Shown piece after piece: positions 30,201 through 39,082 of a DNA stretch of 64,000 nt. A program made the position numbers and the translations under genes. Source of the DNA: Serratia surfactantfaciens. Lineage in GTDB: Bacteria > Pseudomonadota > Gammaproteobacteria > Enterobacterales > Enterobacteriaceae. Each line of letters starts with the position of its first letter. The stretch's first letter is position 1. The notes under the pieces are model-generated. The model had not been told where the DNA came from. It worked only from the letters and a program-made list of their open reading frames with translations, and ran no database searches. The DNA lies in the NCBI RefSeq assembly GCF_001642805.2, contig NZ_CP016948.1, forward strand, positions 2,542,001 to 2,606,000, given 5' to 3'.

Positions 30201-30791
30201 CTCTACGGTGTTCAATCCGCCCAAGCGCAGCCAGCGGTAGAGATCCGCGTTGCGTTTGAACCCCAGCTTCCTCATCGCCGCCTGCTTGTGGTTGCTGACG
30301 GTTTTCACGCTCAGACGCAGGTTGCGCGCGATGGTGGCCTGCGGTAATTCACTGGCCAGATAGCGCATCACATCCCGTTCGCGGCGAGTAATGCGCTGAC
30401 GTTCACACCAATAGCAACGGTGTGCGACATCGCCATGCGCCCGCGCCGTCAGTGCTCGCTCCAACTGGCGTAATACGCTGCCCGGCGAGTCGTTGCGGAA
30501 AATGACGCCCGTTTCGCTGGCGCAGCGCGGGTTCTCGCGCCAACGGGTATCGTCCGGCACACGCAACGCAAAGTTCATCGGCCGGCCGTCGCTCGCTGAC
30601 CGCAGGCAGAAACGCGCCTGCCAGTCCCGCGCCACGGACTGAAACACCATATCCGCCCGGTGCGCCAGGGCGGCGTCGAGCAATTGCACCCGTATGCCGC
30701 GACGCGCGAAATACGGCAGCAGCAGTTGCTGCAAACCGTCAATAAAGAAACGGTCATTATCGATAAACGCCAGAGTGATGGTGCTTTCCAT
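30186..30791 (-). CDS. LuxR-type regulator at the end of the MR/P-like fimbrial operon
   Basis: This 201-residue protein has an N-terminal receiver-like region (LAFIDNDRFFIDGLQQLLLP) lacking a convincing phosphorylation set and a C-terminal LuxR/FixJ helix-turn-helix (ITRRERDVMRYLASELPQAT, then IARNLRLSVKTVSNHKQAAM). A CysX2Cys pair (Cys126, Cys129) precedes the HTH. The start at 30,791 follows GGGAG; upstream ATG is less well placed. It follows the adhesin gene by 85 bases, the place held by mrpJ in Proteus, so it may link fimbriae to other behaviours. It is a paralogue of the gene at 61,500. Confidence 0.75.
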   Translation of the reverse strand: MESTITLAFIDNDRFFIDGLQQLLLPYFARRGIRVQLLDAALAHRADMVFQSVARDWQARFCLRSASDGRPMNFALRVPDDTRWRENPRCASETGVIFRNDSPGSVLRQLERALTARAHGDVAHRCYWCERQRITRRERDVMRYLASELPQATIARNLRLSVKTVSNHKQAAMRKLGFKRNADLYRWLRLGGLNTVERPQG

Positions 30792-30876
30792 CGGCACGCT
30801 CCCTTTGAAATAATCCTTCCCGGCCGCCGCCATGACACAGCGCCGTATCGTGGCGGCGCGCGGCGGGATAATGCGG

Positions 30877-31719
30877 CTACGGCAGCGCCAAAATGGCGAC
30901 CGATTGGCCCGAATAATTGCCGGCCTTGATGGTGCCCGTCACGCCGAGCGTGGAGGTGATCGGCACCGTGACCCCGCGCGTATCCGCAGTGAACTGATAC
31001 CCCAGGTTGCCCAGGGCGCCGTTGATGCGCAGCGTGCTGTAGACGCCGGAGCTCCCCAGATCCAGGCGGCCATTGCTGCCGACGCGGATATACATGACGA
31101 TGTTCATCTTCTGCGAGCAAACCACGCGCAGGCTGCCGCGCGCCGTGTTGCCCGCCAATTCGGTATCCGGCAATACGCCGTGGTTCAGATCGAGCTGTTG
31201 CTCATCGATGCCGCACACCCCGACCGGCGGCGGCGCGATGCCGCAGACGCTGCTCGGCATCAGCCGTGCGCTGGACCCCACAACGGCGGAACCGGAACTG
31301 GTGGTATAAAACAGCCCCACGCACTCCTGAGTGATGGGATCGCCCACATGTGAGGTGTTGCCGCTAATCGGCAACGGGTAATAGCGCTGGTAATAGCTGC
31401 TGAGTTCCCCCATCGTCTTCAGTTTGGTGATCTGCGGATGTGCGGAGGAACCGACAACCGAAGCCGATGGCGTCACATTGGTGCTGCCGCCGGTGTTGGC
31501 GCTGGTGTGGCGGTGGTTGATCCCGATCGCACACTGGCTTTTCTGATAGCAAGGGTTTGGCGACGGATCATCCGTATCCCAGCTCTCAAGCACATACTCA
31601 TATTGGGCGTCACTGGGGGAACCGCTGCTTTTGGTCACGTAGGAGTAAATTTGCGCCGAGCACAGCCCCGGCAGCAGGCCGAGCAGTAAGTACATCGCGC
31701 TGAAGTGAACACGCTGCAT
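30877..31719 (-). CDS. MrpH-like tip adhesin with predicted metal site
   Basis: This 280-residue two-domain fimbrial tip protein has a signal peptide (cleavage after GLCSA), an N-terminal receptor domain (about 23-160) and a C-terminal pilin domain (about 165-280) with CGIDEQQLDLNHG and CSQKMNIVMYIR. Its position last in an MR/P-type operon matches MrpH. MrpH binds zinc through His72, His74 and His117; here HRH at residues 69-71 and His124 (SHVGDP) sit at comparable places. Cys57/Cys63 and Cys133 could form disulfides. Ligand unknown. Confidence 0.7.
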   Translation of the reverse strand: MQRVHFSAMYLLLGLLPGLCSAQIYSYVTKSSGSPSDAQYEYVLESWDTDDPSPNPCYQKSQCAIGINHRHTSANTGGSTNVTPSASVVGSSAHPQITKLKTMGELSSYYQRYYPLPISGNTSHVGDPITQECVGLFYTTSSGSAVVGSSARLMPSSVCGIAPPPVGVCGIDEQQLDLNHGVLPDTELAGNTARGSLRVVCSQKMNIVMYIRVGSNGRLDLGSSGVYSTLRINGALGNLGYQFTADTRGVTVPITSTLGVTGTIKAGNYSGQSVAILALP

Positions 31720-31758
31720 CGCGTCATATCCTTATTCTGTTTTGCCGGAACCCGGCGC

Positions 31759-32298
31759 TCATTGGTAGTCCAGACTGAAAGTCGCAATGGCGCTGAAAGC
31801 GCCGCGGCCGAGGGTTCGCTTTGCCAACGCTTCCGGTTCGCCGCGCACATAGGCCTGTATGCCAATCACCGTGCCGCCGTCCTGCAACGGGTACTTGCCG
31901 CCGGCGCTGTTGAGCGGCAAAGGCTGCCCCTGCAGCGTCTCCATACCGATGGCGATCCCGCGCGCCTGGCTGCTCGCCGCCAGCGCCAGCAGCCCCGGCA
32001 GCTGCGCATTCTCCGTTCCTTTGAAGGTGATCGACACCGTCTTGCCCAGGCTGAGATCGCACTGCGCCAACCGCAGCTCGAAAGGTTGCCCCTGCGTGCG
32101 CTGGTTCAGGTACAGGTACTTGTCGACCAGCGTGCCGAAATCCAGCTCGATGTCTTCGTCGCCCGGCTGAATAACGCAGGGTTCCGCCACCAGCGCACCG
32201 CGCATGCGTAGATTGTCTGCGGCCTGCGCGGCCCCGTTCACGCCCAGCGCCAACAGCACCAGGCCGATAACGCCCCGGCCGCCTTGCGTTGTTTTCAC
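31759..32298 (-). CDS. Minor fimbrial subunit (MrpG-like)
   Basis: This 179-residue secreted pilin has a signal peptide ending GAAQA, the pilin Cys pair (EPCVIQPG and AQCDLSLG) and a C-terminal beta-strand with the penultimate Tyr (ATFSLDYQ) recognised by the chaperone. GTG 32,298 is preferred because GGAGG lies just upstream; an ATG at 32,316 overlaps the previous stop but lacks its own site. Probably part of the tip region with the adhesin. Confidence 0.75.
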   Translation of the reverse strand: MKTTQGGRGVIGLVLLALGVNGAAQAADNLRMRGALVAEPCVIQPGDEDIELDFGTLVDKYLYLNQRTQGQPFELRLAQCDLSLGKTVSITFKGTENAQLPGLLALAASSQARGIAIGMETLQGQPLPLNSAGGKYPLQDGGTVIGIQAYVRGEPEALAKRTLGRGAFSAIATFSLDYQ

Positions 32299-32312
32299 GC
32301 TCGCCTCCTCCT

Positions 32313-32804
32313 TCATTGATACTCGGCCCGCAGCGTCGCCGTGGCCTCGAACGCGCCTTCCGTCAGGGTTTCACCCGATTTGCCGACCGGTACCGCCTCC
32401 AGCACCGGCGGCTTGGCCGGATCGACAGGCAGCGCGCTGCCCACTTTGAACGGCTGTGCGTTCTGGTAAATGCGGATGCCCAGATAGCGCCGGTCGGTTT
32501 GCACCGCCGCTTCGTCAAACGTCGCGGCGGTGCCGGTCAGGCTCAACAGCATGTCCCATTTGCCGATCCCCGGTTCGCAGCGAATGCGGTAACCGATATT
32601 TTGCCGATAGTTCACGCCATCAACCTTGTTAATGCCGACGCGATCGCCGAAGTTCACGTCGATGATCCCGTCATCGTTAATGGTGCAGGGCGGCGGTTCG
32701 ATCAGCGTGCCGCGAAACTGCATATCGACCGTTTTCTCCGCCCAGGCGAAATGGCACGCCATCCCGGCGCACAGCAGCACGCTCGCCGTAAAACGTAGTT
32801 TCAT
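32313..32804 (-). CDS. Minor fimbrial subunit
   Basis: This 163-residue pilin has a signal peptide (cleavage near HFAWA), the motif PPPCTINDDGIIDVNFGDRV, a second Cys in YRIRCEPG and the C-terminal chaperone strand (TLRAEYQ). It belongs to the MrpF/MrpG-type minor pilins and shares the pattern DGVNYRQNIGYRIRC with the neighbour at 32,820, suggesting tandem duplication. It is followed immediately by the next minor pilin. Confidence 0.78.
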   Translation of the reverse strand: MKLRFTASVLLCAGMACHFAWAEKTVDMQFRGTLIEPPPCTINDDGIIDVNFGDRVGINKVDGVNYRQNIGYRIRCEPGIGKWDMLLSLTGTAATFDEAAVQTDRRYLGIRIYQNAQPFKVGSALPVDPAKPPVLEAVPVGKSGETLTEGAFEATATLRAEYQ

Positions 32805-32819
32805 GCTCTCGCTCCCGCG

Positions 32820-33311
32820 TTACTGGTAATCCACCTTCATGGTGGCGCCCGCGGTGAACTCGCCCGCCGCCAGTTTGGCTGTGGCCGACTTCACCGGCAC
32901 CGCTTCAAGCGTCGGCGCGGTCGGGTAGGTAAAGTTCAACCACTGGTTGATCGGCCAACGGCGGCCACCGCTCATCAACGCAATGCCCAACCCGTCTTTA
33001 CTGGTGCGCAGCAGCTGGCCGTCGAAACCGCTCGCCGTCCCCTGTACCTGCAGCTTGAGCCCGTTGCTGCTCTGCCCGCTGCACGTCAGCGTGTAACTCA
33101 CCGCCCGCCGATAGTTGACGCCATCGATGCGGGTGGTCATCACTTCGTCGCCAAAATCCACTTCGATCGGCCGCCCGCCATTGATGATGCAGGGTGGAGA
33201 AAGCACGGTGACCCGCACGTTCACCGTGGTCGCCTGAGCCGGCGGAAGGCCCAGCGCCAGCAGCCCCGCCAACCCAATCAGCGCCCGGCCCCGTGTTATC
33301 CTCAGCACCAT
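32820..33311 (-). CDS. Minor fimbrial subunit (paralogue of 32,313)
   Basis: This 163-residue pilin is the same length as its downstream neighbour and shares PPCIINGG-IEVDFGDEV, IDGVNYRRAVSYTLTC and the end TMKVDYQ. The pair probably arose by duplication, giving the operon one minor subunit more than Proteus mrpA-H. A signal peptide precedes TTVNVRV. Confidence 0.78.
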   Translation of the reverse strand: MVLRITRGRALIGLAGLLALGLPPAQATTVNVRVTVLSPPCIINGGRPIEVDFGDEVMTTRIDGVNYRRAVSYTLTCSGQSSNGLKLQVQGTASGFDGQLLRTSKDGLGIALMSGGRRWPINQWLNFTYPTAPTLEAVPVKSATAKLAAGEFTAGATMKVDYQ

Positions 33312-33320
33312 GTCCTCGCC

Positions 33321-33929
33321 TCAGTCATAGTTCAGCCTAAAGTCCACCGTCGCCCGATAAGCGCCGGCCATCAACGGCGCCGCAGTCCGCTCCGGTGCCA
33401 CGCTGTAGCTCAGCGCGTCTTGCCCCGGCGTCAACAGCAGCGGCTCGCCGCGGCTCCCCAGCCGAACGTCGCGGCCACGGCCATCACGCAGGCGCAGCCC
33501 CATCCCGGAAACGCCCTGCGCCTTCACCAGCTGCGGGTTGTCGCTGTCCGCCACCGAGGCGAAGCTGACCGTCACCGCCGGCTGATTCGGCGCCCAAACC
33601 AGCGCGCCGGTGCGCGCATCACGCTGGCCGCCCGGGGTGCGCAGGCAATCCATCAAACGCAGCTCGAACGCCACCGGCCGCCCGCGATCGCCGGCCTGGC
33701 GCATGCGCGCGGTGCCGGTCTCACCCAGCCAGATCTCCTGCCGCGCGCTGGTCATCTCCAGTCGACAGGCGCTCTCCGTCAGCGCGCCGTACACCTGCAG
33801 CACGCCATGGGCGCCCTCCACCTGCCAGTTGTCCACCACGTCGGCCTGCGCCGAAGGCATCGCGACCACGCCAAGGCTGAGCGCCAGCATCAACGCGCGC
33901 TCGCCGACCTTTCTCCGTTCTCGTTTCAT
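33321..33929 (-). CDS. Minor fimbrial subunit (MrpE-position)
   Basis: This 202-residue pilin has a signal peptide ending PSAQA, a Cys pair (ESACRLEM and LMDCLRTP) and the C-terminal TVDFRLNYD. Its position straight after the chaperone gene corresponds to mrpE. It is longer and richer in Arg than the other minor subunits. Confidence 0.7.
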   Translation of the reverse strand: MKRERRKVGERALMLALSLGVVAMPSAQADVVDNWQVEGAHGVLQVYGALTESACRLEMTSARQEIWLGETGTARMRQAGDRGRPVAFELRLMDCLRTPGGQRDARTGALVWAPNQPAVTVSFASVADSDNPQLVKAQGVSGMGLRLRDGRGRDVRLGSRGEPLLLTPGQDALSYSVAPERTAAPLMAGAYRATVDFRLNYD

Positions 33930-33978
33930 CCTTTTCCCCTGAATGGCTCTCCCGTCGACACCGCCCGCTCACGGTGGG

Positions 33979-34737
33979 TCATGACGCCGCCCGTTTTTCC
34001 GGCACCACCTTGCAGCTCGCGCCGCTGCAGCTGAAGCTCAGCTGCGGCCGGCCGCCGTAATCGTTGATATAGGTCAGCACCGGGCTGCCGCCCAGCCCCG
34101 CAGCGCCTACGGTCAGGCGCGCCTGGCTCTTCGGCGCGATCATGAAGGGCTCAAACCCTTTCACGCCCTCACCGCCCTTTTTGCTGCCCGCATCGACGAT
34201 GGTGATGTAGTACGGCGTCGGGTTATTGACCTGGTAACTCTCCCCTTGCCGCGTCAGCGTCAGCTGCTCCTGCCATGGCGTCGCCATGTCGGTGCGGCTC
34301 GGCACGATCGCCGCCGGGCGATAAAACAGCTTGATGCGCGTCTGCAGCGCGATCTGCAGCGTATTGGGCTTGTTGCTCTTCGGCGGTATCTCGCGCAGGT
34401 TGAAGTAGTACAGCGTCTCCCTGTCCTGCGGCAGCTGTCTTGCCGCCGGCAACGCCTGAATCTTGATCTGGCTCGGCTTACCCGGCTCGATGCGCTGCAC
34501 CGGCGGCAATACCACCAGCGGGCTGTGGATTTTGTTGCCCTGCTCGTCCTCCAGCCACCCCTGCGCCAGGTACGGCAGCTGCTTATTCTGATTGCTGAGA
34601 TTGAGGCTGACCGAGTTCTGGCCGCCGTCGAAGATCACCCGGGTACGGTCGAGCGCGATCGCCGCCTGCGCGTGCTGCGACACCGTGGCGCCCAACAGCG
34701 CGAACGCCGCTGCGGTTTTCAGAGAAAAAATTTGCAT
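33979..34737 (-). CDS. Periplasmic fimbrial chaperone (MrpD/PapD family)
   Basis: This 252-residue two-Ig-domain chaperone donates a strand to pilins in the periplasm. It has a signal peptide (after QHAQA), the conserved Arg in LDRTRVIFDGG, LPYLAQGWLEDEQ, and the family signature LYYFNLREIPPKS followed by the Lys in QTRIKLFYRP. The C-terminal end carries a CSGASC disulfide typical of MR/P chaperones. Confidence 0.92.
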   Translation of the reverse strand: MQIFSLKTAAAFALLGATVSQHAQAAIALDRTRVIFDGGQNSVSLNLSNQNKQLPYLAQGWLEDEQGNKIHSPLVVLPPVQRIEPGKPSQIKIQALPAARQLPQDRETLYYFNLREIPPKSNKPNTLQIALQTRIKLFYRPAAIVPSRTDMATPWQEQLTLTRQGESYQVNNPTPYYITIVDAGSKKGGEGVKGFEPFMIAPKSQARLTVGAAGLGGSPVLTYINDYGGRPQLSFSCSGASCKVVPEKRAAS

Positions 34738-34770
34738 GTTGTCGATAACTCCAGATTCAGGGTGATGGGT

Positions 34771-37311
34771 TTATTCAACCGGGGCCGATTGCGCCGCGGC
34801 GATCGGCCGACACGGCAGCAGCAGCGTGCGCGTCAGCATGTCGGCCGGCAGCGTTGCCGGCAGCTGCACCTGGCACTGCGCCGCGCCGCTCCAGTGCAGC
34901 GTCATGCTCTCACCGGCTCTGACGCCGCTCAGGTACACGCTGCCGCCGTCATTGACGATGCCGGTCTCTTGTTTGCGGGCGTTCAGCACCGTGGCGCCGA
35001 ACGGCGGCGTGCTGCCGTCCGCCAGTTTGACGATCGCCATCGCTTTCTCGCCGGCGATAACGTCAAACTGACGGTAGCCGATCGCGCCTTCGGTCAGGGT
35101 GGCCTGCACCACCGAGCGGGTGGCTTCGGCGTTGTCGCCCAGTTTGTCCAGATCGATGCTGGCCTTGTTGCGGTAGTAGCTGTTGACGTCCGCCACCACC
35201 GCCTTGCCGAAGCGGTTGGTGCGAACGGTGCTGCCGTAGCCGCGCACCGGCACCCCGCCCACGCCGTTGGTGTCCAGCAGCAGGCGCGTGCCGCCGATCA
35301 TGCCGACGCGGTGCAATGCGCCGCCCTCCGGCGTCAGCGTCGCGCCGCCCTGCGCGGACACCCCCACGGCGCTGTAGCGCCCTTCCTGATAGCTGGCGTT
35401 GGCGCTCAGGCGCGCCGCATCACCCTCGTGGTTGTAGTAGCCGCTCAGGTTGGCACCATGACGGGCGCTGCCGGCGCTCAGTTGGTAATTGTTGTGTTCA
35501 TCGACTCGCTGGTAGTAACCCACCCGGTTCGTGGTGTCGTTACGGTTCACCGTGCTGTTGTAGCTGAGCGTGGCGCCGTTGCCCCACGGCATCGACAGCG
35601 ACAGGTACACGCCGTCGTCGTTGGTGTCGTTGTAACGGTTGCGATAGGCCGACAGCGACAGGTTCAGGTTTTTTATCTCGCCGAGATCGAAGTAGCTCGA
35701 CAGCGTCAGGTTGTAACGGTCGTTGGACGGGCGATCCCAATAGGTCTGGTGGCTGTAGTTGAGGTAGCTGCTCAGCCCCCAGTCGCGGAACTGCTTGTTG
35801 AAGGTGATGGTGTACATCTCCTTGTTGTTGCCGACCCGGCTGCCGTAATAGCGCGCGTCGAGATACTCGCTCATGCTCATGAAGTCCTCTTCCGAGAAGC
35901 GATAGCCGGCGAAGGTGACCTGACTGTCCAGCTCGTCGAACGTTTTCGAATAGCTCACCCGGTAAGAGCCGCCGCTGAGCGTCTCGTCTCGCTGCGGCAA
36001 CCGCGCCCGCGACTGGGTGGCGTCGAACGACAGCGCGCCGAACATCATCAGATCGCGGCCGACCCCCAATGACAGCGCGTTATAGTCGCCGCCCAGCAAC
36101 GCACCGCCATACAGCGACCAACCGTTGCTGACGCCCCAGGAAAACTCGCCGGTGCCGAACAGCGGCCCGCGTGAATGGTGTTGCCAGTCCGACGGTTTGC
36201 CGGCGGCCAGTTTGAAGCGCCACGATCCGGGGCGCGTCAGGTAAGGAATGCTGGCGGTATTGACCTTGAACGCTTGCACGCCGCCGTCCTGTTCCTCCAC
36301 CCGCACGTCCAGCTCGCCGGTGACGGCGTCGTTGATGTCCTGAATGCGAAACGGCCCCGCCGCCACCTGGGTTTCATAGATCACCCGCCCCTGCTGGCTG
36401 ATGGTCACCTTGGCGTTGGTCTTGGCGACCCCAACCACCTCAGGCGCATAGCCGCGCAGGTTGGGAGGCAGCATGTTGTCGTCCGACACCAGGCTCACCC
36501 CCGAGAAACGAAAGCTGTCGAAAATGCCCGAATCCAGATAGTCCTCGCCGAGCGTCAGGCGCGAGCGCAGCGCGGAAACGGCCCGATAGGCGTAATAGCG
36601 GCTCCAATCCAGGCGTTTTTCCGTGGATTGCCCGCTGCCGGTCTGATGATTGACCTGCCCCTGCCAGTCGGCGCGCAGACGCCACGCGCCCAGGTTGGCG
36701 CCGGCGGTGCCGTTGCCGCTGACGCTGTAACCACGCGTGCCGCCCTGCTGCTGCTGTCGGCTTTGTGCGTTGACGTTGTAATCGAACAGCAGCCCTGGAA
36801 TGCCCTCATCCCAGCGCGACGGCGGATCCCAGTCATCCGAGCTGTATTCCAGGTAAGCCTGCGGCACGCTCAGGTACAGCGTCCCCGTCGCCAGATCGCC
36901 CCGCGACACCATGCCTTTCAGGCTGGACTCATCCAGACACTCGCCCTGATGCCACCAGGTGAGCGATTGCATCGCCGCCGATTTCAGCCCAAGCTGATCG
37001 ACCAACGCTTTAGCGACGCAGGCGCGGCTGCCGGCAGGATCGTTGTCCGGCGGATAAAAAGCGATTTTCTGCTCGGGCAACTCGCTTTTATTGAGATGAA
37101 CCACCATGCCGTAACTTCCCGGCATAATGTATCCGCTGCGGGAAAATTGGCTTAGGTCGATATTTTTGCGATCGTTCACGTCCAAAATGTCGGCATTAAA
37201 CTGAACGCCATCTTCGGCATAGACCCGCGTTGATGAACTTCCCAGCGCCAGCGTGATACATAATCCCAGCACCTGAAAACGAAATAGCTTCCCAGCAGGC
37301 GAAAACATCAT
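34771..37311 (-). CDS. Outer-membrane fimbrial usher (MrpC/PapC family)
   Basis: This 846-residue usher has a signal peptide, N-terminal chaperone-binding domain (about 35-150, QFNADILDVNDRKNIDLSQF), 24-strand pore with plug (FDSFRFSGVSLVSDDNMLPP, then GYAPEVVGVAK) and two C-terminal Ig-like domains. Three of its features (SLDQFS-like start, plug motif and late PPFGATVLN) are family signatures. It assembles the MR/P-like pilus. Confidence 0.94.
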   Translation of the reverse strand: MMFSPAGKLFRFQVLGLCITLALGSSSTRVYAEDGVQFNADILDVNDRKNIDLSQFSRSGYIMPGSYGMVVHLNKSELPEQKIAFYPPDNDPAGSRACVAKALVDQLGLKSAAMQSLTWWHQGECLDESSLKGMVSRGDLATGTLYLSVPQAYLEYSSDDWDPPSRWDEGIPGLLFDYNVNAQSRQQQQGGTRGYSVSGNGTAGANLGAWRLRADWQGQVNHQTGSGQSTEKRLDWSRYYAYRAVSALRSRLTLGEDYLDSGIFDSFRFSGVSLVSDDNMLPPNLRGYAPEVVGVAKTNAKVTISQQGRVIYETQVAAGPFRIQDINDAVTGELDVRVEEQDGGVQAFKVNTASIPYLTRPGSWRFKLAAGKPSDWQHHSRGPLFGTGEFSWGVSNGWSLYGGALLGGDYNALSLGVGRDLMMFGALSFDATQSRARLPQRDETLSGGSYRVSYSKTFDELDSQVTFAGYRFSEEDFMSMSEYLDARYYGSRVGNNKEMYTITFNKQFRDWGLSSYLNYSHQTYWDRPSNDRYNLTLSSYFDLGEIKNLNLSLSAYRNRYNDTNDDGVYLSLSMPWGNGATLSYNSTVNRNDTTNRVGYYQRVDEHNNYQLSAGSARHGANLSGYYNHEGDAARLSANASYQEGRYSAVGVSAQGGATLTPEGGALHRVGMIGGTRLLLDTNGVGGVPVRGYGSTVRTNRFGKAVVADVNSYYRNKASIDLDKLGDNAEATRSVVQATLTEGAIGYRQFDVIAGEKAMAIVKLADGSTPPFGATVLNARKQETGIVNDGGSVYLSGVRAGESMTLHWSGAAQCQVQLPATLPADMLTRTLLLPCRPIAAAQSAPVE

Positions 37312-37367
37312 ATCCCTAACCTTATATCGTATAATTCTGGCGTTGCGGCTTGCCGCAATAACAGCGC

Positions 37368-37913
37368 TCAGTAATAATCCAGCTTGAACCGCACGGCGGA
37401 AAAATAGCTTCCCGCACGCATCGGCTGGTTATTGGCAACCAATTTAATGGAGTAATTGAGCGACATGTTGCCCGGCGTTATATCGCCCAGCGGCAATGGC
37501 CGGCCAGGCGCGGCGATATTCCCCAGGTCATCGGATATTTGCAGCGCGATGCCTTTCGCCTCACCGTGCACGCCGAATAAGTCGCCGTCGGCGTCGCCGT
37601 CGAAAACCACCTGAAACTGTCGCCAGTCCGGTAAATTCGGCTTTGGACGCTCAAGCGTGCAGTTGATTAATTCGATGGTGAATGGGTGCGTATTCCCTAA
37701 GCCGTCGCGCATAATATTTCCCGTCGGCATCACAGCCATATCGATAGTCTGCTCGCGGCTGCCGGCGGCAATCGCACAAGCGGTATCAATAATGGCTCCT
37801 TGCATATTTACGCGCCCCCAACCTTGAGAGCCGGACGCCGCCGACACGGCCGGGCTCATCAGCGTGGCCATCAATATGCAAGGAGACACTAAAGGGTGAA
37901 TAAACCGGCGCAT
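37368..37913 (-). CDS. PapH/MrpB-like fimbrial subunit
   Basis: This 181-residue pilin-like protein lies between major pilin and usher, the position of the PapH/MrpB anchoring or termination subunit. It has a signal peptide, Cys pair (DTACAIAAG and INCTLERP) and an end RFKLDYY. The ATG follows AGGAGG closely; a longer frame starts in the intergenic hairpin and is rejected. Confidence 0.8.
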   Translation of the reverse strand: MRRFIHPLVSPCILMATLMSPAVSAASGSQGWGRVNMQGAIIDTACAIAAGSREQTIDMAVMPTGNIMRDGLGNTHPFTIELINCTLERPKPNLPDWRQFQVVFDGDADGDLFGVHGEAKGIALQISDDLGNIAAPGRPLPLGDITPGNMSLNYSIKLVANNQPMRAGSYFSAVRFKLDYY

Positions 37914-37950
37914 TAAACCTCCTGACACTTGCCTTCCCTCCAGGGAAAAT

Positions 37951-37972
37951 GCATGCGGGGGCTCCCGCATGC
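37951..37972 (-). terminator. Intra-operon hairpin after the major pilin
   Basis: A 9-bp stem GCATGCGGG/CCCGCATGC with a 4-base loop lies between the major pilin stop and the next gene. On the minus strand it is followed by ATTTTCC, so it should partly terminate or stabilise, making pilin mRNA more abundant than the rest. Confidence 0.55.
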
Positions 37973-37997
37973 AAAAAGTCACGCCAATGGCGCAGGC

Positions 37998-38522
37998 TTA
38001 CTGGTAAGCCAGCTTGAAATCGGCCACGGCGGTGAAGTCGCCCGGAACCACGGCGGAGGAAGCGCCGTCGCCCTGCAGGTAAGCCGCGAAGCGCAGCGTG
38101 TTGGTGCCGGTACCCAGGTTCTGTGGAGCCGTTGCGGTGCCCAGCTTGATCGGGTTGCTGGCGGTGTCGGTGATGGCGATGCTGGCGCCGCTGGCGGTGC
38201 CGACGATGCCCAGCAGGTCCTTGTTGGCGGTAGAGGCTTTGCCTTCGAAGGTGGTGGTGACAGTTTTCAGCGTCGAGTTGTCGCACTGTTCCAGCTTAAT
38301 ATCGAACTGGCGCGGCGCTGATTTGCCGCCATTTTTCAACGCAACGTTGGACACCTGGCCCATATCCACGGTCTGGTCCACGGTCTCGGGAGAAATGGAG
38401 CAAGGCGCATCAATAATGGAACCGGTAAACGTCACTTTGCCATGCCCTTGATCGGCAGCATGCGCCAGAGAAGAAACGCCAAACGCCAGAACTGCTGTCA
38501 GCATGATTTTGTTCAGTTTCAT
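37998..38522 (-). CDS. Major fimbrial subunit (MrpA-like)
   Basis: This 174-residue type 1-superfamily pilin has a signal peptide (cleavage after LAHAA region), TFTGSIIDAPCSISPETVDQ with the first Cys, LEQCDNSTL with the second, and the end ADFKLAYQ. It heads the MR/P-like operon and resembles Proteus MrpA/PmfA pilins. AAGGAA lies upstream. Confidence 0.9.
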   Translation of the reverse strand: MKLNKIMLTAVLAFGVSSLAHAADQGHGKVTFTGSIIDAPCSISPETVDQTVDMGQVSNVALKNGGKSAPRQFDIKLEQCDNSTLKTVTTTFEGKASTANKDLLGIVGTASGASIAITDTASNPIKLGTATAPQNLGTGTNTLRFAAYLQGDGASSAVVPGDFTAVADFKLAYQ

Positions 38523-39082
38523 AATTCACTTATTCCTTTAATTTATGTAAAAAGCGCAGGATCTCTCCCGTTCCTTTAACAGTTATTTATACAGTCCAGA
38601 ATTAAAACGGTATTATTCGCAGCCAAAACAAATTCTCGCGATAGTTAAACCGCGACTTTCATTTCACCATCACTCGTTTTAGGTACTCAGCGAAACCCAT
38701 GCTGATGAGGAAGAAAAATAATCAAACCCGTGAACTTCCGTGAATATTTACCGTTCCACGGATAATTCAACTAAGATTCAACTCACTCGTTTGTTTCGGC
38801 CCAAATATTGTTACAAAAACCGTCACAATTTGAAAAGCCATTCCCGCCAAAAGCAATAAATACGAGATATAAGCCCAAAAACCACAGGGCAAATATATTT
38901 TTTCGAGACAACAGATCGTAAAATTAATAACCTCAGTCGATTATCTCGTAAAATATATATCATGCGACATTATTGATCGCCTTTTTTCTATTTGCGTTAT
39001 AATGATTCGGAAATGGAAAGGGAGGCTTATCAATTCGGTCTGGTGAAAACCAGCACCGGGCAGTAAACCATGGAGAAAAACA
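38523..39082. promoter_or_regulatory. Divergent fimbrial control region with Dam sites
   Basis: This AT-rich 560-base region separates the pilin operon (left) from the PapB/PapI-like pair (right). It holds GATC sites at 38560, 38914 and 38975, a direct repeat (GATCGTAAAATTAATA near 38914 and ATCTCGTAAAATATATA near 38943), and a minus-strand TATAAA at 38591-38586. No recombinase gene or pair of long inverted repeats like the Proteus mrp invertible element was found. Dam-dependent switching, as in pap, is possible. Confidence 0.5.
38973..39003 (+). promoter_or_regulatory. Candidate promoter of the PapB/PapI-like pair
   Basis: TTGATC (38973-38978) and a perfect TATAAT (38998-39003) have 19-base spacing. 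The -35 element contains a Dam GATC site, so methylation could affect transcription. A hairpin with GAAA loop (39040-39053) lies in the leader. Confidence 0.45.

Noticed and set aside
38523..39082. mrpI-type invertible promoter element
   Set aside because: No pair of long inverted repeats and no recombinase gene were found in or near the region.
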